A DNA stretch of 64,000 bases from Desulfobulbus oralis. Lineage in GTDB: Bacteria > Desulfobacterota > Desulfobulbia > Desulfobulbales > Desulfobulbaceae. Positions 36,610 to 46,128 of the stretch are shown here, piece by piece. The DNA is taken from assembly GCF_002952055.1 (NCBI RefSeq), contig NZ_CP021255.1, forward strand, positions 248,001 to 312,000, in the 5' to 3' direction. Under the pieces are notes generated by a model. That model saw nothing but the letters and a program-made list of their open reading frames with translations, had not been told where the DNA came from and made no database searches. Made by a program: the position numbers and the translations under genes. Numbering within the stretch: position 1 is the first letter of the stretch; each line of letters starts with the position of its first letter.

Positions 36610-37509
36610 ATGCCTGGACTCAAGGATGTCAAAAACAAAATAAAAGGCATCGGCAAAACCGCCCAGATAACCAAAACCATGTACATGGTGGCCTCGGCGA
36701 AGCTTCGCAGCGCCCAGAAGCGGATGGAAGACTTTCGCCCCTACACGGCGAAATTCACCGACGTCATGCAGGAGTTGTCCGGGGGCGGCGAGAGCGAAAC
36801 GGGGGTTCTGCCCCTGATGGAACAGCGCGAGGTCAAGACCGTGGCACTGGTCGTCATCACCTCGGACCGCGGTCTTGCCGGCAGCTTCAACTCGAATATC
36901 CTCCGCGCGGCCGACCGGCTGCGCAGGCAGTACGAAGGCGAGGGGAAAAAGGTCAGCGTGGTGGCGGTCGGCAAAAAGGCGAGCCGCTACTTCCGCAAGA
37001 CCGGTTTGTTGCGGGAAGAATTCAACGACATCATGGGCTCTTTCCTGATGTTCAACGCCCGCGATATTGCCCAGGTGCTCACCAGGGCTTTTTTGGCCGG
37101 CGAATGCGACCGGGTGGATCTCATCTATGGCAAGTATTTCTCCATGGCTGTCCAGAAACCGGAAATCGAGCAGATGCTGCCGATCGAGCCGGTCCAGGGC
37201 AGGCAGGCCGGAGACGACAGGGTCCAGCCCCCTGCTGCGGGGCCAAACGGTGTCTACACCTTCGAGCCCGATGCCGGCGCCATCATGAACGATCTCCTGC
37301 CCCTCTTTCTGAATGTGCAGGTGTATCACGCCATGCTCGAGGTCGGCGCCAGCGAGCAGGCCGCGCGCATGACCGCCATGGACAACGCCACCAAGGCCTG
37401 CAAGGATATGATCAAGGATCTGACCCGGCTCTACAACAAGGCCCGCCAGGCGGCAGTCACCAACGAACTGATCGATATCGTCGGCGGCGCCGAGGCGCTG
37501 AAAGGGTAA
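36610..37509 (+). CDS. atpG: F1 ATP synthase subunit gamma
   Basis: A 299-residue rotor shaft. The N-terminal helix begins MPGLKDVKNKIKGIGKTAQITKTMYMVASAKLR (read in pieces), with ITSDRGLAGSFNSNI centrally, and the C-terminal helix has MTAMDNATKACKDMIKDL and LYNKARQAAVTNELIDIVGGAEAL. Full length. A GAGG-containing ribosome binding site precedes ATG 36610. Confidence 0.97.
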   Translation: MPGLKDVKNKIKGIGKTAQITKTMYMVASAKLRSAQKRMEDFRPYTAKFTDVMQELSGGGESETGVLPLMEQREVKTVALVVITSDRGLAGSFNSNILRAADRLRRQYEGEGKKVSVVAVGKKASRYFRKTGLLREEFNDIMGSFLMFNARDIAQVLTRAFLAGECDRVDLIYGKYFSMAVQKPEIEQMLPIEPVQGRQAGDDRVQPPAAGPNGVYTFEPDAGAIMNDLLPLFLNVQVYHAMLEVGASEQAARMTAMDNATKACKDMIKDLTRLYNKARQAAVTNELIDIVGGAEALKG

Positions 37510-37513
37510 TTAA

Positions 37514-38974
<1,461 letters not shown>

Positions 38975-39001
38975 TCGGCTCCCCTGAACAACGAGGATGA
39001 C

Positions 39002-39418
39002 ATGGCGCAAATTCATCTTGAAATAGTAACGCCCACGGGCCCGGTCGTCAGTGAAGACGTGGATGTGGTGACTGCGCCAGGCTCCGGTGGTGAGTTCGGT
39101 GTTCTGGCCAATCACGCCCCCTATCTGACGACCATCAAACCGGGCACGCTGTCGTACCGCAAGGATCGGGATACCAAATATCTCATGGTCAGCGGCGGCT
39201 TTGTGGAAGTGTCCTGCAACCGGGCCACCTTCCTGGTGGAAAGCGCGGAGTTCGGCACAGCCATCGATGTGGAGCGCGCGCTCAAGGCCAAGGAACGGGC
39301 CGAGCGTCGCATTGCCCAGGCAGTGCAGGGCGATGCGGAGGTCAACCGTATCCGCGCCGAAGCCGCCCTGCACCGGGCCCTGGCTCGCCTCCAGACCGCC
39401 CAGCGCGCGAAGCTGTAA
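39002..39418 (+). CDS. atpC: F1 ATP synthase subunit epsilon
   Basis: A 138-residue central-stalk subunit with an N-terminal beta sandwich ([35 protein letters not shown], read in pieces) and a C-terminal helical hairpin that can inhibit ATP hydrolysis ([32 protein letters not shown]). It is the last gene of the operon; a hairpin follows. Confidence 0.96.
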   Translation: MAQIHLEIVTPTGPVVSEDVDVVTAPGSGGEFGVLANHAPYLTTIKPGTLSYRKDRDTKYLMVSGGFVEVSCNRATFLVESAEFGTAIDVERALKAKERAERRIAQAVQGDAEVNRIRAEAALHRALARLQTAQRAKL

Positions 39419-39464
39419 GCAGCGGGCCTGGCGTTTCGGGTTCGGCTTTGCTGATTTCCACACA

Positions 39465-39496
39465 GGGAAGCGTCCTGCCCCGGGGCAGCGCTTCCC
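39465..39496 (+). terminator. Hairpin after the ATP synthase operon
   Basis: GGGAAGCG (39465-39472) pairs with CGCTTCCC (39489-39496), enclosing a second pairing CTGCCCC/GGGGCAG. There is no clean T run, so it may be a processing or stability element instead of an intrinsic terminator. Confidence 0.5.
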
Positions 39497-39552
39497 TGCC
39501 CCTTGAACCCTTTTGCTCGCTGAGACAGACCATTCAACTCTAGGTAAGCGAC

Positions 39553-40848
39553 ATGGACGAACACGAGGGCGCCACCCGGGTGCAGGAGGCGGCCCGCCAT
39601 TCTCTGGATGAAAGCGCCAGGCGCCGCCAGGCTCTGACCGTTGTCGCATGGTTTGGCGCCATGGTCATCGGCGCTGTGCTGGGCAATCTGCACATTGCCC
39701 AACTGGACGAGCTGTTCACATTCATCGCCACGGTTTTCACCCGGCTGTTTCAGTTTGTGGCGGTGCCGGTCATCGCCCTGGCCGTGATAACCACACTGGC
39801 CACCCTCGGTGCACGCAGGGAGACCGGCCGCATCTTCGGCCACGCGATACTGTACACCCTGAGCACCACCTTTGCCGCCGCCCTGGTCGCGCTGAGCCTC
39901 TTCATCCTGATCGCGCCGGAAAATGTGCCGGCCACAGGCGGCTCGACCATCCCGGAAAAGCTGGGCCGGCTTTCCTACTATGAGCACCTGCTGTCGGTCA
40001 TCCCCAACAACATCCTGCAGCCCTTTGTGAGCGGCAACGTGCTCTCGGTCCTGCTGATCGCCTCGGCTGCCGGTCTGGCGCTGGCCTTCATGCCCCGCAC
40101 CGAAAACCGGGAGACCCTCGTCCGGGTCATCGCTGGCCTGCAGGAGCTGCTCTTCTTCCTTATCCGGGCCCTGCTCACCATCCTGCCCGTCGGCATTCTG
40201 GCCTTCACCGCCCAGTTGGTGGCGGAAATCAGGGCGGGCGTCATCGTGGGCGCGCTGGGGCAGTACGTGGCCGTGGTCATTGGCAGCAACCTGCTGCAAT
40301 TCTTCGTGATCATCCCGCTCTTCCTGCTGGCCCGCCACCTCAACCCGATCACCGTCTTCCGCGGCATGTCGCCGGCTCTGGCAGTCGCCTTCTTCTCCAA
40401 GAGCTCGGCCGGCACCCTGCCGGTCACCATGGCCTCGGCGGAGGACAACCTGCACCTTGACCGCCGGGTGACCCGCTTTGTGCTGCCCATCTGCACCACC
40501 ATCAACATGAACGGCTGCGCGGCCTTCATCCTGGTCACCTCGCTTTTTTTGATGCAGAATGCGGGCATCCACATCACGGCAGGCACCATGTGCGTGTGGC
40601 TCTTTGTGGCCGTACTGGCAGCCATCGGCAACGCCGGCGTGCCCATGGGCTGCTATTTCCTCACCCTCTCCCTCATGTCGTCCATGAACGTGCCGGTTGA
40701 CCTGATGGGCGTGATTCTGCCCATCTACGCCATCATCGACATGATAGAGACCGGCGTGAACGTGTGGTCGGATTCCTCGGTCGCCGCCATGACGGACCAC
40801 GATTTGCGCGGCAAACTCCCGCTCGCGGCAATGCCCGGGATGGAATAG
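39553..40848 (+). CDS. Dicarboxylate/amino acid:cation symporter (DAACS family)
   Basis: A 431-residue inner-membrane carrier of the GltP/DctA fold. Hallmarks are the serine-rich hairpin SKSSAGTLPVTMASAEDN (instead of the SSSAATLP of glutamate carriers), the TTINMNGCA motif in helix 7 and the DMIETGVNVWSDSSVAA helix 8 end. It takes up acidic amino acids or C4-dicarboxylates with Na+ or H+. The N-terminus has an extra charged tail of about 25 residues. It follows the atp operon with its own weak start signal and ends at a strong terminator. Confidence 0.92.
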   Translation: MDEHEGATRVQEAARHSLDESARRRQALTVVAWFGAMVIGAVLGNLHIAQLDELFTFIATVFTRLFQFVAVPVIALAVITTLATLGARRETGRIFGHAILYTLSTTFAAALVALSLFILIAPENVPATGGSTIPEKLGRLSYYEHLLSVIPNNILQPFVSGNVLSVLLIASAAGLALAFMPRTENRETLVRVIAGLQELLFFLIRALLTILPVGILAFTAQLVAEIRAGVIVGALGQYVAVVIGSNLLQFFVIIPLFLLARHLNPITVFRGMSPALAVAFFSKSSAGTLPVTMASAEDNLHLDRRVTRFVLPICTTINMNGCAAFILVTSLFLMQNAGIHITAGTMCVWLFVAVLAAIGNAGVPMGCYFLTLSLMSSMNVPVDLMGVILPIYAIIDMIETGVNVWSDSSVAAMTDHDLRGKLPLAAMPGME

Positions 40849-40876
40849 GCACAGCGGGTGGGCATTTCTGTCTGCA

Positions 40877-40906
40877 GGGCAGCCGCGCAAGGGGCTGCCC
40901 TTTTTT
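40877..40906 (+). terminator. Terminator after the symporter gene
   Basis: GGGCAGCC (40877-40884) pairs with GGCTGCCC (40893-40900), followed by six T. Confidence 0.92.
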
Positions 40907-41301
40907 CAATTTCGCCCTGGTCCGGCACGCTGTGGCCCCTCCTCATCCAAGCCGGCAGCTCCGCCGTGCTCCCCGGAGCAAGCAGAAAAGGCCCCTCTGC
41001 TCCGCCTTGCAGCGCCCGGTTCCTACCGTTTTTGGCGCCTGTTCTCCACCATGCCCGGGAGGCCGGGCCCTTCTATTTGCAGCGACCCATATTGACCTTC
41101 CTGCTGCTGTGATTATGCTCTGCGTCATTCCAGCCCCGGCCCCCGCTCCTGTGCAGCCTCTGCCGCCTGTCCCCTGAGCCATTCCTCCCACCTGTCACCT
41201 GCCCCGGACAGCGCAGGCGCTGCAAGGCTTTCTGGAGCGGCACCGTACGCACACGGGTGGCGCACCCGCACCTTCCGCCCCAGCACCAGCAGCGCTCCCG
41301 C
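40907..41301. other. Noncoding stretch between symporter and Srf-type region
   Basis: About 395 bases without a convincing gene on either strand. One weak hairpin (GCCCGGGAGGCCGGGC near 41060-41076) is visible. No tRNA or known RNA motif is recognised. Confidence 0.5.
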
Positions 41302-41330
41302 TTGTCAGTTCCCGGCGAACTTGCTATAAC
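41302..41330 (+). promoter_or_regulatory. Sigma-70-like promoter before the glycine-zipper lipoprotein
   Basis: TTGTCA (41302-41307) and TATAAC (41325-41330) are separated by exactly 17 bases, 60 bases before the start codon. It is the only good promoter seen upstream of the Srf-type operon and may serve both. Confidence 0.65.
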
Positions 41331-41390
41331 GAAGGCGTACCGGATGGCTTTTCCTGTCCCGTATACGATCCATTTCCTTTGGAGACAACC

Positions 41391-42272
41391 ATGCGCCACA
41401 TATTTTCCTGCACCATCATCGCGCCCCTGCTCACGCTGAGTCTCTCCTGCTGCGCCGGCCAATACGGCAGCCAGCGCACCATCGTTCGCTACTATCCATC
41501 CTGCTACCGGCCCATTTACGATCTGCGGCGCTCCGAACACAACGTGGCCAGAGTCACCGCCGGCACCGCCCTTGTCGGCGCGCTGCTTGGCGCCGCGCTC
41601 GGCGTGGCCGGCTCCGACCGCAGGCACCGGGGCCAGGGGGCATTGGCCGGGGCGGCATTGGGCGGCGTGGCCGGCGGCATGGCGGGCAACATCTATGCGC
41701 AGAAGCAGCAGATCGCCGATGAAAACCGCCGCATGGCCAGCTACCTGGAGACCCTGGAAGGCGACATCTCGAATCTGGACATTGTCAGCGGCTCGGCACG
41801 CGCCTCCCTGCAGTGCTATGACCGCCAGTTTGCGGGGCTGCTCGAGGACATCAGAATCCGGCGCGTTCCGCCCGCACAGGCACGGCAGATGTATTCCGAA
41901 ATCCGCTCGGGCCGCGAAGAGGCCATTGCCCTTCTGGGCCAGGCGGAAACCCATGGCCACGAGCTGGATCGCCAGTATCAGCAGGCCTTTTACGAGGAAG
42001 AACGCCAGTTGGGCCTCCCACACGGTCGAGAGGAGGAACTGGCATCTGCCCCGAGGCAAAGCCAGCTCAACAGGTCCACGCCCAAACAGTCCCGGCGCAC
42101 CGACACCGGCCCCAGGACGCACGCGCAACGCACCCTGGCCAACGCCAAAAAGAAGCAGGCAGCCCTGAGCCAGAAGGTCAACAGAATCACCGAAGACCGA
42201 GTGGCTGCCCAGCGCCGCAACCAGGCCGAAGCCAGAGAGCTGGAGCGTATGCTGGCCGACATCGACGCCTGA
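41391..42272 (+). CDS. Glycine-zipper lipoprotein
   Basis: From ATG 41391, with GGAG ten bases before it, the product has 293 residues. A signal peptide with a lipobox-like end (LTLSLSCCAG) predicts lipidation. Residues 60-105 form a glycine zipper (ALVGALLGAALGVAG, GALAGAALGGVAGGMAG) that could insert in or pack against a membrane. The rest is long charged helices likely to form a coiled coil. Such proteins (SlyB/Pcp-like, YmgG-like) stabilise the outer membrane or form oligomers. It lies 83 bases upstream of the nine-gene operon, with a weak hairpin between, so it may be part of the same system. Confidence 0.75.
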   Translation: MRHIFSCTIIAPLLTLSLSCCAGQYGSQRTIVRYYPSCYRPIYDLRRSEHNVARVTAGTALVGALLGAALGVAGSDRRHRGQGALAGAALGGVAGGMAGNIYAQKQQIADENRRMASYLETLEGDISNLDIVSGSARASLQCYDRQFAGLLEDIRIRRVPPAQARQMYSEIRSGREEAIALLGQAETHGHELDRQYQQAFYEEERQLGLPHGREEELASAPRQSQLNRSTPKQSRRTDTGPRTHAQRTLANAKKKQAALSQKVNRITEDRVAAQRRNQAEARELERMLADIDA

Positions 42273-42305
42273 GCCGCCCGCACCGCTGCCTGTCCGACCA
42301 GAGCC

Positions 42306-42325
42306 CCCGCAGGGATCTGCGGGGC
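42306..42325 (+). terminator. Small hairpin between lipoprotein gene and operon
   Basis: CCCCGCAG (42306-42313) pairs with CTGCGGGG (42318-42325) with a four-base loop, followed by a short mixed T-rich stretch. It may attenuate or process the transcript; it is not a strong terminator. Confidence 0.4.
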
Positions 42326-42355
42326 CGATTTGCCTTTCCCCGCCCGGAGTCGCCC

Positions 42356-43360
42356 ATGTCCACCGCCTCACCCGCTCCCCGCTCCTTTGCCTTGCTCGTC
42401 CCGCTGCTGCTCATTCTGGGCCTGCTGGCGGCGATCGCCTACTTTGGCCTTGAGCTCTGGAAAAGCTGGCATTCATCTGCATCAGGAAGCACGGCCGTCC
42501 TGCTGCAGGCGGAAAAAACCCTGGCCGGGCAGCTTAAGGCCGAAAAACAGCGGCTGGAAATGCTGCTGCAGGAGCCCGCCTGCAAGGCCAGGGCCCGGCT
42601 GGAAGGCCGCCATGCCGCCACGAGCCCGGCGCCGGCCGGGCTGCCCGCAGTGGCAGCGCCCACGGCTCAGCCCGACGACAGCCCCGAAGCCAGCGGCACG
42701 ACCATGGTCGAGCAGGCCTGCGTCTTCATTGTCAGCCTGGGCCGGCAGGGCGCTGCCAACACCGGTTCCGGTTTTTTTGTCGCACCGGGCTATGTCGCCA
42801 CCAACAAGCACGTGGTGGCCGGCGCAAACGGTAAAATCCTGGTCACCAGCAAATCGCTGGGCCAGCCGAGCATGGCGGAAACCGTGGCCCTGGGGCAGAA
42901 GGACAGGGACTATGCCATTCTCAAGGTCAAGATGCCCAAGGGCAAAAGCATCAGGCCCCTGCATTTCGCCCCCGGATTCCGCCGTACCGACAAGGTCGGC
43001 GCCTGGGGCTTTCCCCACATCATCGGCCAGAACGACCCGGCCTATGCCCGCTTCTTCAGCGGTCACATCGACGCCGTACCCGAACTGTCCTACACGGAAG
43101 GCGTCATCAGCGCCGTTCTGGAGCGCGAGCCGCCCCTGATCGTCCACTCCGCGCCCCTTTCGCCGGGCAACAGCGGTGGGCCTCTGGTCAACGCCAAAGG
43201 CGAAATCGTCGGCATCAACACCATGATCACTCTGGACGACGGGAGCTATCGGCAGGCCTCCATCGCCCTGGCGGGCGACGACCTGCTGCGCTTCCTCCGG
43301 GAACGCGGCATTGCCGCCCCCAGCGGCCGGCAAAGCGCAGGCGCCGGAGGCCAGCGATGA
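42356..43360 (+). CDS. Membrane-anchored trypsin-like (S1C) serine protease
   Basis: A 334-residue protein: N-terminal membrane segment (about 11-31), a short coiled coil (50-75), a Pro/Ala linker and a chymotrypsin-fold domain. The triad is readable: His152 in TNKHVVAGA, Asp185 in DRDYAILKV and Ser273 in PLSPGNSGGPLV. There is no PDZ domain, unlike DegP. It would act in the periplasm. It opens the Srf-type operon and its stop overlaps the next start (ATGA), so it is co-produced with the SrfA-like protein and could process one of the secreted partners. Confidence 0.88.
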   Translation: MSTASPAPRSFALLVPLLLILGLLAAIAYFGLELWKSWHSSASGSTAVLLQAEKTLAGQLKAEKQRLEMLLQEPACKARARLEGRHAATSPAPAGLPAVAAPTAQPDDSPEASGTTMVEQACVFIVSLGRQGAANTGSGFFVAPGYVATNKHVVAGANGKILVTSKSLGQPSMAETVALGQKDRDYAILKVKMPKGKSIRPLHFAPGFRRTDKVGAWGFPHIIGQNDPAYARFFSGHIDAVPELSYTEGVISAVLEREPPLIVHSAPLSPGNSGGPLVNAKGEIVGINTMITLDDGSYRQASIALAGDDLLRFLRERGIAAPSGRQSAGAGGQR

Positions 43361-44592
43361 ACGGAACCCTGATCACCTCGACACCCAAGAGTTCCATGCA
43401 CGCCCTGGCCTGTCAGGGCATCATGGTGGCGTCCTGCTACCCGCAGCTCCGCGACATGCTGCGCAAAAAACTGGGCGACGACTATGTGCTCCTCTTTGCG
43501 GAGCCCATGCCCAACAGCGCCGACAACAGCATCGACTGGTACACGCCGGTGCAGGGCGCGGTGCAGCGCCTGGACGCGCTGCCGGAAGCGGCGCAAGACC
43601 GGCTGCGGGACACACTCGCGCAGATGGCCGCAGAGATCCGGCGTTATGCCGACGAGCTCAGACAGTCGCCGGACAGCGCCAAACAGACCCGGGGCGAAAT
43701 CCTCAGGCTGGCGCTGCACTACCCGGGCGAGGAGAGGATCTTCGTGGTGGGCGATCAGCCGGTCTTCACCTGCTGGGGCCACGGGCCGGGAACCCCGGGT
43801 GCAGAAGCCCAGGACCTGAGCCGGCTGAGCCGCAACATCCAGAAGGCACCCTTGATGGCCGTCGCAGCGGCAGAGCGGGAAGAGCCGCTTCCGGCCGAAG
43901 GCCCCGCCCCGCCTCTCCCCAGGACGGAGCAGGAGCCAGAACCGCGCGGCCGCCTTGCGCCCTTTCCGGGTGCTGGCTGCCTCTGGTGGCTCCTGGCCCT
44001 GCTGCTTCTGCTCGTCCTGCTCTTTCTGCTCTGCGTGGGCATCGACGAGCAGCCCGCCCGCTCCGGCCTGACCCTGTACAGGCTCAAAAGCCGGATGCCG
44101 CCAGAACTCGGGATGCTGCGCGACCGGAACCGGGCGCTGGAGGACGAAATTTCCGGCCTGAAAGAGCGGCTCCAGAAACACGTGGCAGGCTGCCGGGAAG
44201 AGACTCCGGCCGAGCCGGCGGGCGAAGCCATGCGCATCCCCGAAAAATCGGCCGGGATATCGTTTCTGCAGGGCGCCTGGCGCTGTGAAACCGGGCTGGT
44301 CAACCTGGGAAACAACGAGCCCCTGGTGATTGAATTCCGCTTTGACGAAAAGGGCGAAGGCCAGGCCATTGTCCAGGAACAGAATGGCAACCGCTGCACC
44401 GGCCCGGTCCGGGCCACACTGGGGGATGCGGGCCTGCATATTGCCGTAGACCCGCAGCGCTGCACGGACGGCAGCCTGTTCTCCAGTCAGAAAATCGACT
44501 GTAAAAACGAAGGCCAAAGCGCCCAGTGCTCCGGCCTCAACGAGGAGCAGGGCAATCACTGGGAGGCCCGCTTCTTCAGGCTGGGCGGTTGA
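43357..44592 (+). CDS. SrfA-like bitopic membrane protein
   Basis: A 411-residue protein. The N-terminal cytosolic domain (1-145) has the segment SIDWYTPVQGAVQRLDAL and VFTCWGHG that recall SrfA-family proteins of enterobacteria. A Pro/Glu linker, one membrane helix (about 206-228), a coiled coil (about 245-275) and a C-terminal periplasmic domain (about 290-411) with four Cys follow. That last domain shares its pattern (FLxGxWxC, CTGPVRATL, QSAQCSG) with the end of the next gene's product. It sits between the protease gene and the gene of its paralogous secreted partner. Confidence 0.66.
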   Translation: MNGTLITSTPKSSMHALACQGIMVASCYPQLRDMLRKKLGDDYVLLFAEPMPNSADNSIDWYTPVQGAVQRLDALPEAAQDRLRDTLAQMAAEIRRYADELRQSPDSAKQTRGEILRLALHYPGEERIFVVGDQPVFTCWGHGPGTPGAEAQDLSRLSRNIQKAPLMAVAAAEREEPLPAEGPAPPLPRTEQEPEPRGRLAPFPGAGCLWWLLALLLLLVLLFLLCVGIDEQPARSGLTLYRLKSRMPPELGMLRDRNRALEDEISGLKERLQKHVAGCREETPAEPAGEAMRIPEKSAGISFLQGAWRCETGLVNLGNNEPLVIEFRFDEKGEGQAIVQEQNGNRCTGPVRATLGDAGLHIAVDPQRCTDGSLFSSQKIDCKNEGQSAQCSGLNEEQGNHWEARFFRLGG

Positions 44593-44658
44593 TGGCTTGA
44601 AACTGCCGCCCTGCCCAGCAGACGCGGACAAAAGCAGGGAACTGCAAACGAGGAAAGT

Positions 44659-46125
44659 ATGCACATACACTGTACGCACAAAAGGGCGCTGACGCTGCTC
44701 TGCGCGCTGGCCCTGATCTTCCTGCTCCCGGGCACCGGCCTGGGTGTTTCGGGCTGGGGCAATGCGCCCGAGCGGAATACAAACAGCAATACAGAGCCCC
44801 ATTCCGGCCAGCGGACCACGGAAGACAGTCAGAGCGAAAGCGAATCCGGCACGGTGGACGAGACCACCATCCCTGTGCCCGGCTCCGGCAGCAAGGCCCC
44901 GAAAGCCGCAGAGGCAGACGCCGCTCAGGCGCAGCCGGGCCGGAGTTCGGAACGCGTGCTTGAAAGCAAAAGCACTTCCGAAAGCGAGCGCCGCACGGAC
45001 ACGGAACGGAAAGAAACCATCATAGTGCCGGAAGATCGCCGGCAGAACGCGGCGCAGCCTCAGGAGGGGCCTGCCCAAGGAGGGAACGGGGAAAAGGAGC
45101 GGATCACCAGGGAAAGCACGAATTCCGAAAAGGACAAGGCATCGCTTCGGGAAGAAACCAGGATTATAGTGCCTGAACAGGCGGGGCCGGAGACGCAGAA
45201 CCCGGAGGCCAGGCAATCGGAAGAACAGCAGAAGGGGATCACGGAGGAGCGCAGGCAGTCCGACAGGGAGGAGAAGACGCGGCAGGAAGAAAGGACCACC
45301 GTGCTGCCGCCGGCAGAGGCCGGGCGGGCCGAAGGCAGCGCCAGAGGCAAGGGCGTGTATCTGCGGGAGCTCATTCCCCTGACCAGGATGCCGCCCAAAG
45401 ACAACGGCGAGGCAGCGCCCGAAGAGGTCAAGGCAGACGGAAGCGCGCAGCCAGCGGAAAGGCCGGCCCAGCCAGGTGAAGAAAAAGAGGCGGCAAAGCT
45501 TGAGGACACGCGAAAAAAGGCGGTGCCGTCCGAAGCCGGGCAAAAGGAGGCCAAAGGCCACATCGAAAAGGCCAAAGCGGAAAGGGCCAGGGAGGAGCCG
45601 GCGCAGACAAAGGCCGAAAAAGGCAAAACGGAAAAGGCGCCCGCGCAGCCGGAGCCGGCCGGGGCGGAAAAGGCCGGGGCAGAGCGGGGCAAAGCAGAGC
45701 GGAAAAACGCCAGGCCCAAAATCGGCGAGCCCCTGCGCATTCCGCCGGAGGCCGTGAAAACGGGCAATCTCGACTTTCTGGAAGGCTGTTGGCAGGGCAC
45801 GCGGCCGGAGTACTACTCCAAGCGCACCGTCGAGGAATGCTTCTGCTTTGGCCCCGGCGGTCAGACCGGCAAGCGCCGGATCATCGACCCGGCAGGCGGG
45901 CGCAGCTGCATCGGCGCGACCCGCGCCAATCTGAACAAAAACGGCGTGCTGTCCGTCACTTCACAAAAGGGCTACTGCGACGACGGCGTCAACTGGGGTC
46001 AGGCCGAAATGCTCTGCCACGGCGAAGGCCAGAGCACACCCTGCTCCTGGGTGTTCCGCGACGCCCAGGGGGGCCGCCAGGCCTACAGGATTCCCTTTGT
46101 CCGCGTGCGCGCCTGCGGGAGGTAA
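44659..46125 (+). CDS. Secreted charged protein with SrfA-type C-terminal domain
   Basis: A 488-residue exported protein: signal peptide (about 10-30), then about 300 residues of low-complexity Glu/Lys/Arg/Gln/Ala sequence that should be disordered or a long helix. Three similar short segments (ETTIPVPG, ETIIVPED, ETRIIVPEQ, and RTTVLPPAE) recur in it at intervals. The last 120 residues (from NLDFLEGCWQG) form a Cys-containing domain similar to the periplasmic end of the preceding protein. An extended periplasmic spacer or ligand of the machine is inference. It ends three bases before the srfB-like start. Confidence 0.6.
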   Translation: MHIHCTHKRALTLLCALALIFLLPGTGLGVSGWGNAPERNTNSNTEPHSGQRTTEDSQSESESGTVDETTIPVPGSGSKAPKAAEADAAQAQPGRSSERVLESKSTSESERRTDTERKETIIVPEDRRQNAAQPQEGPAQGGNGEKERITRESTNSEKDKASLREETRIIVPEQAGPETQNPEARQSEEQQKGITEERRQSDREEKTRQEERTTVLPPAEAGRAEGSARGKGVYLRELIPLTRMPPKDNGEAAPEEVKADGSAQPAERPAQPGEEKEAAKLEDTRKKAVPSEAGQKEAKGHIEKAKAERAREEPAQTKAEKGKTEKAPAQPEPAGAEKAGAERGKAERKNARPKIGEPLRIPPEAVKTGNLDFLEGCWQGTRPEYYSKRTVEECFCFGPGGQTGKRRIIDPAGGRSCIGATRANLNKNGVLSVTSQKGYCDDGVNWGQAEMLCHGEGQSTPCSWVFRDAQGGRQAYRIPFVRVRACGR

Positions 46126-46128
46126 AGC

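Noticed and set aside
40907..41301. tRNA or small RNA in the gap before the Srf-type region
   Set aside because: No cloverleaf, T-loop GTTCRANNC or known RNA motif could be found by eye.
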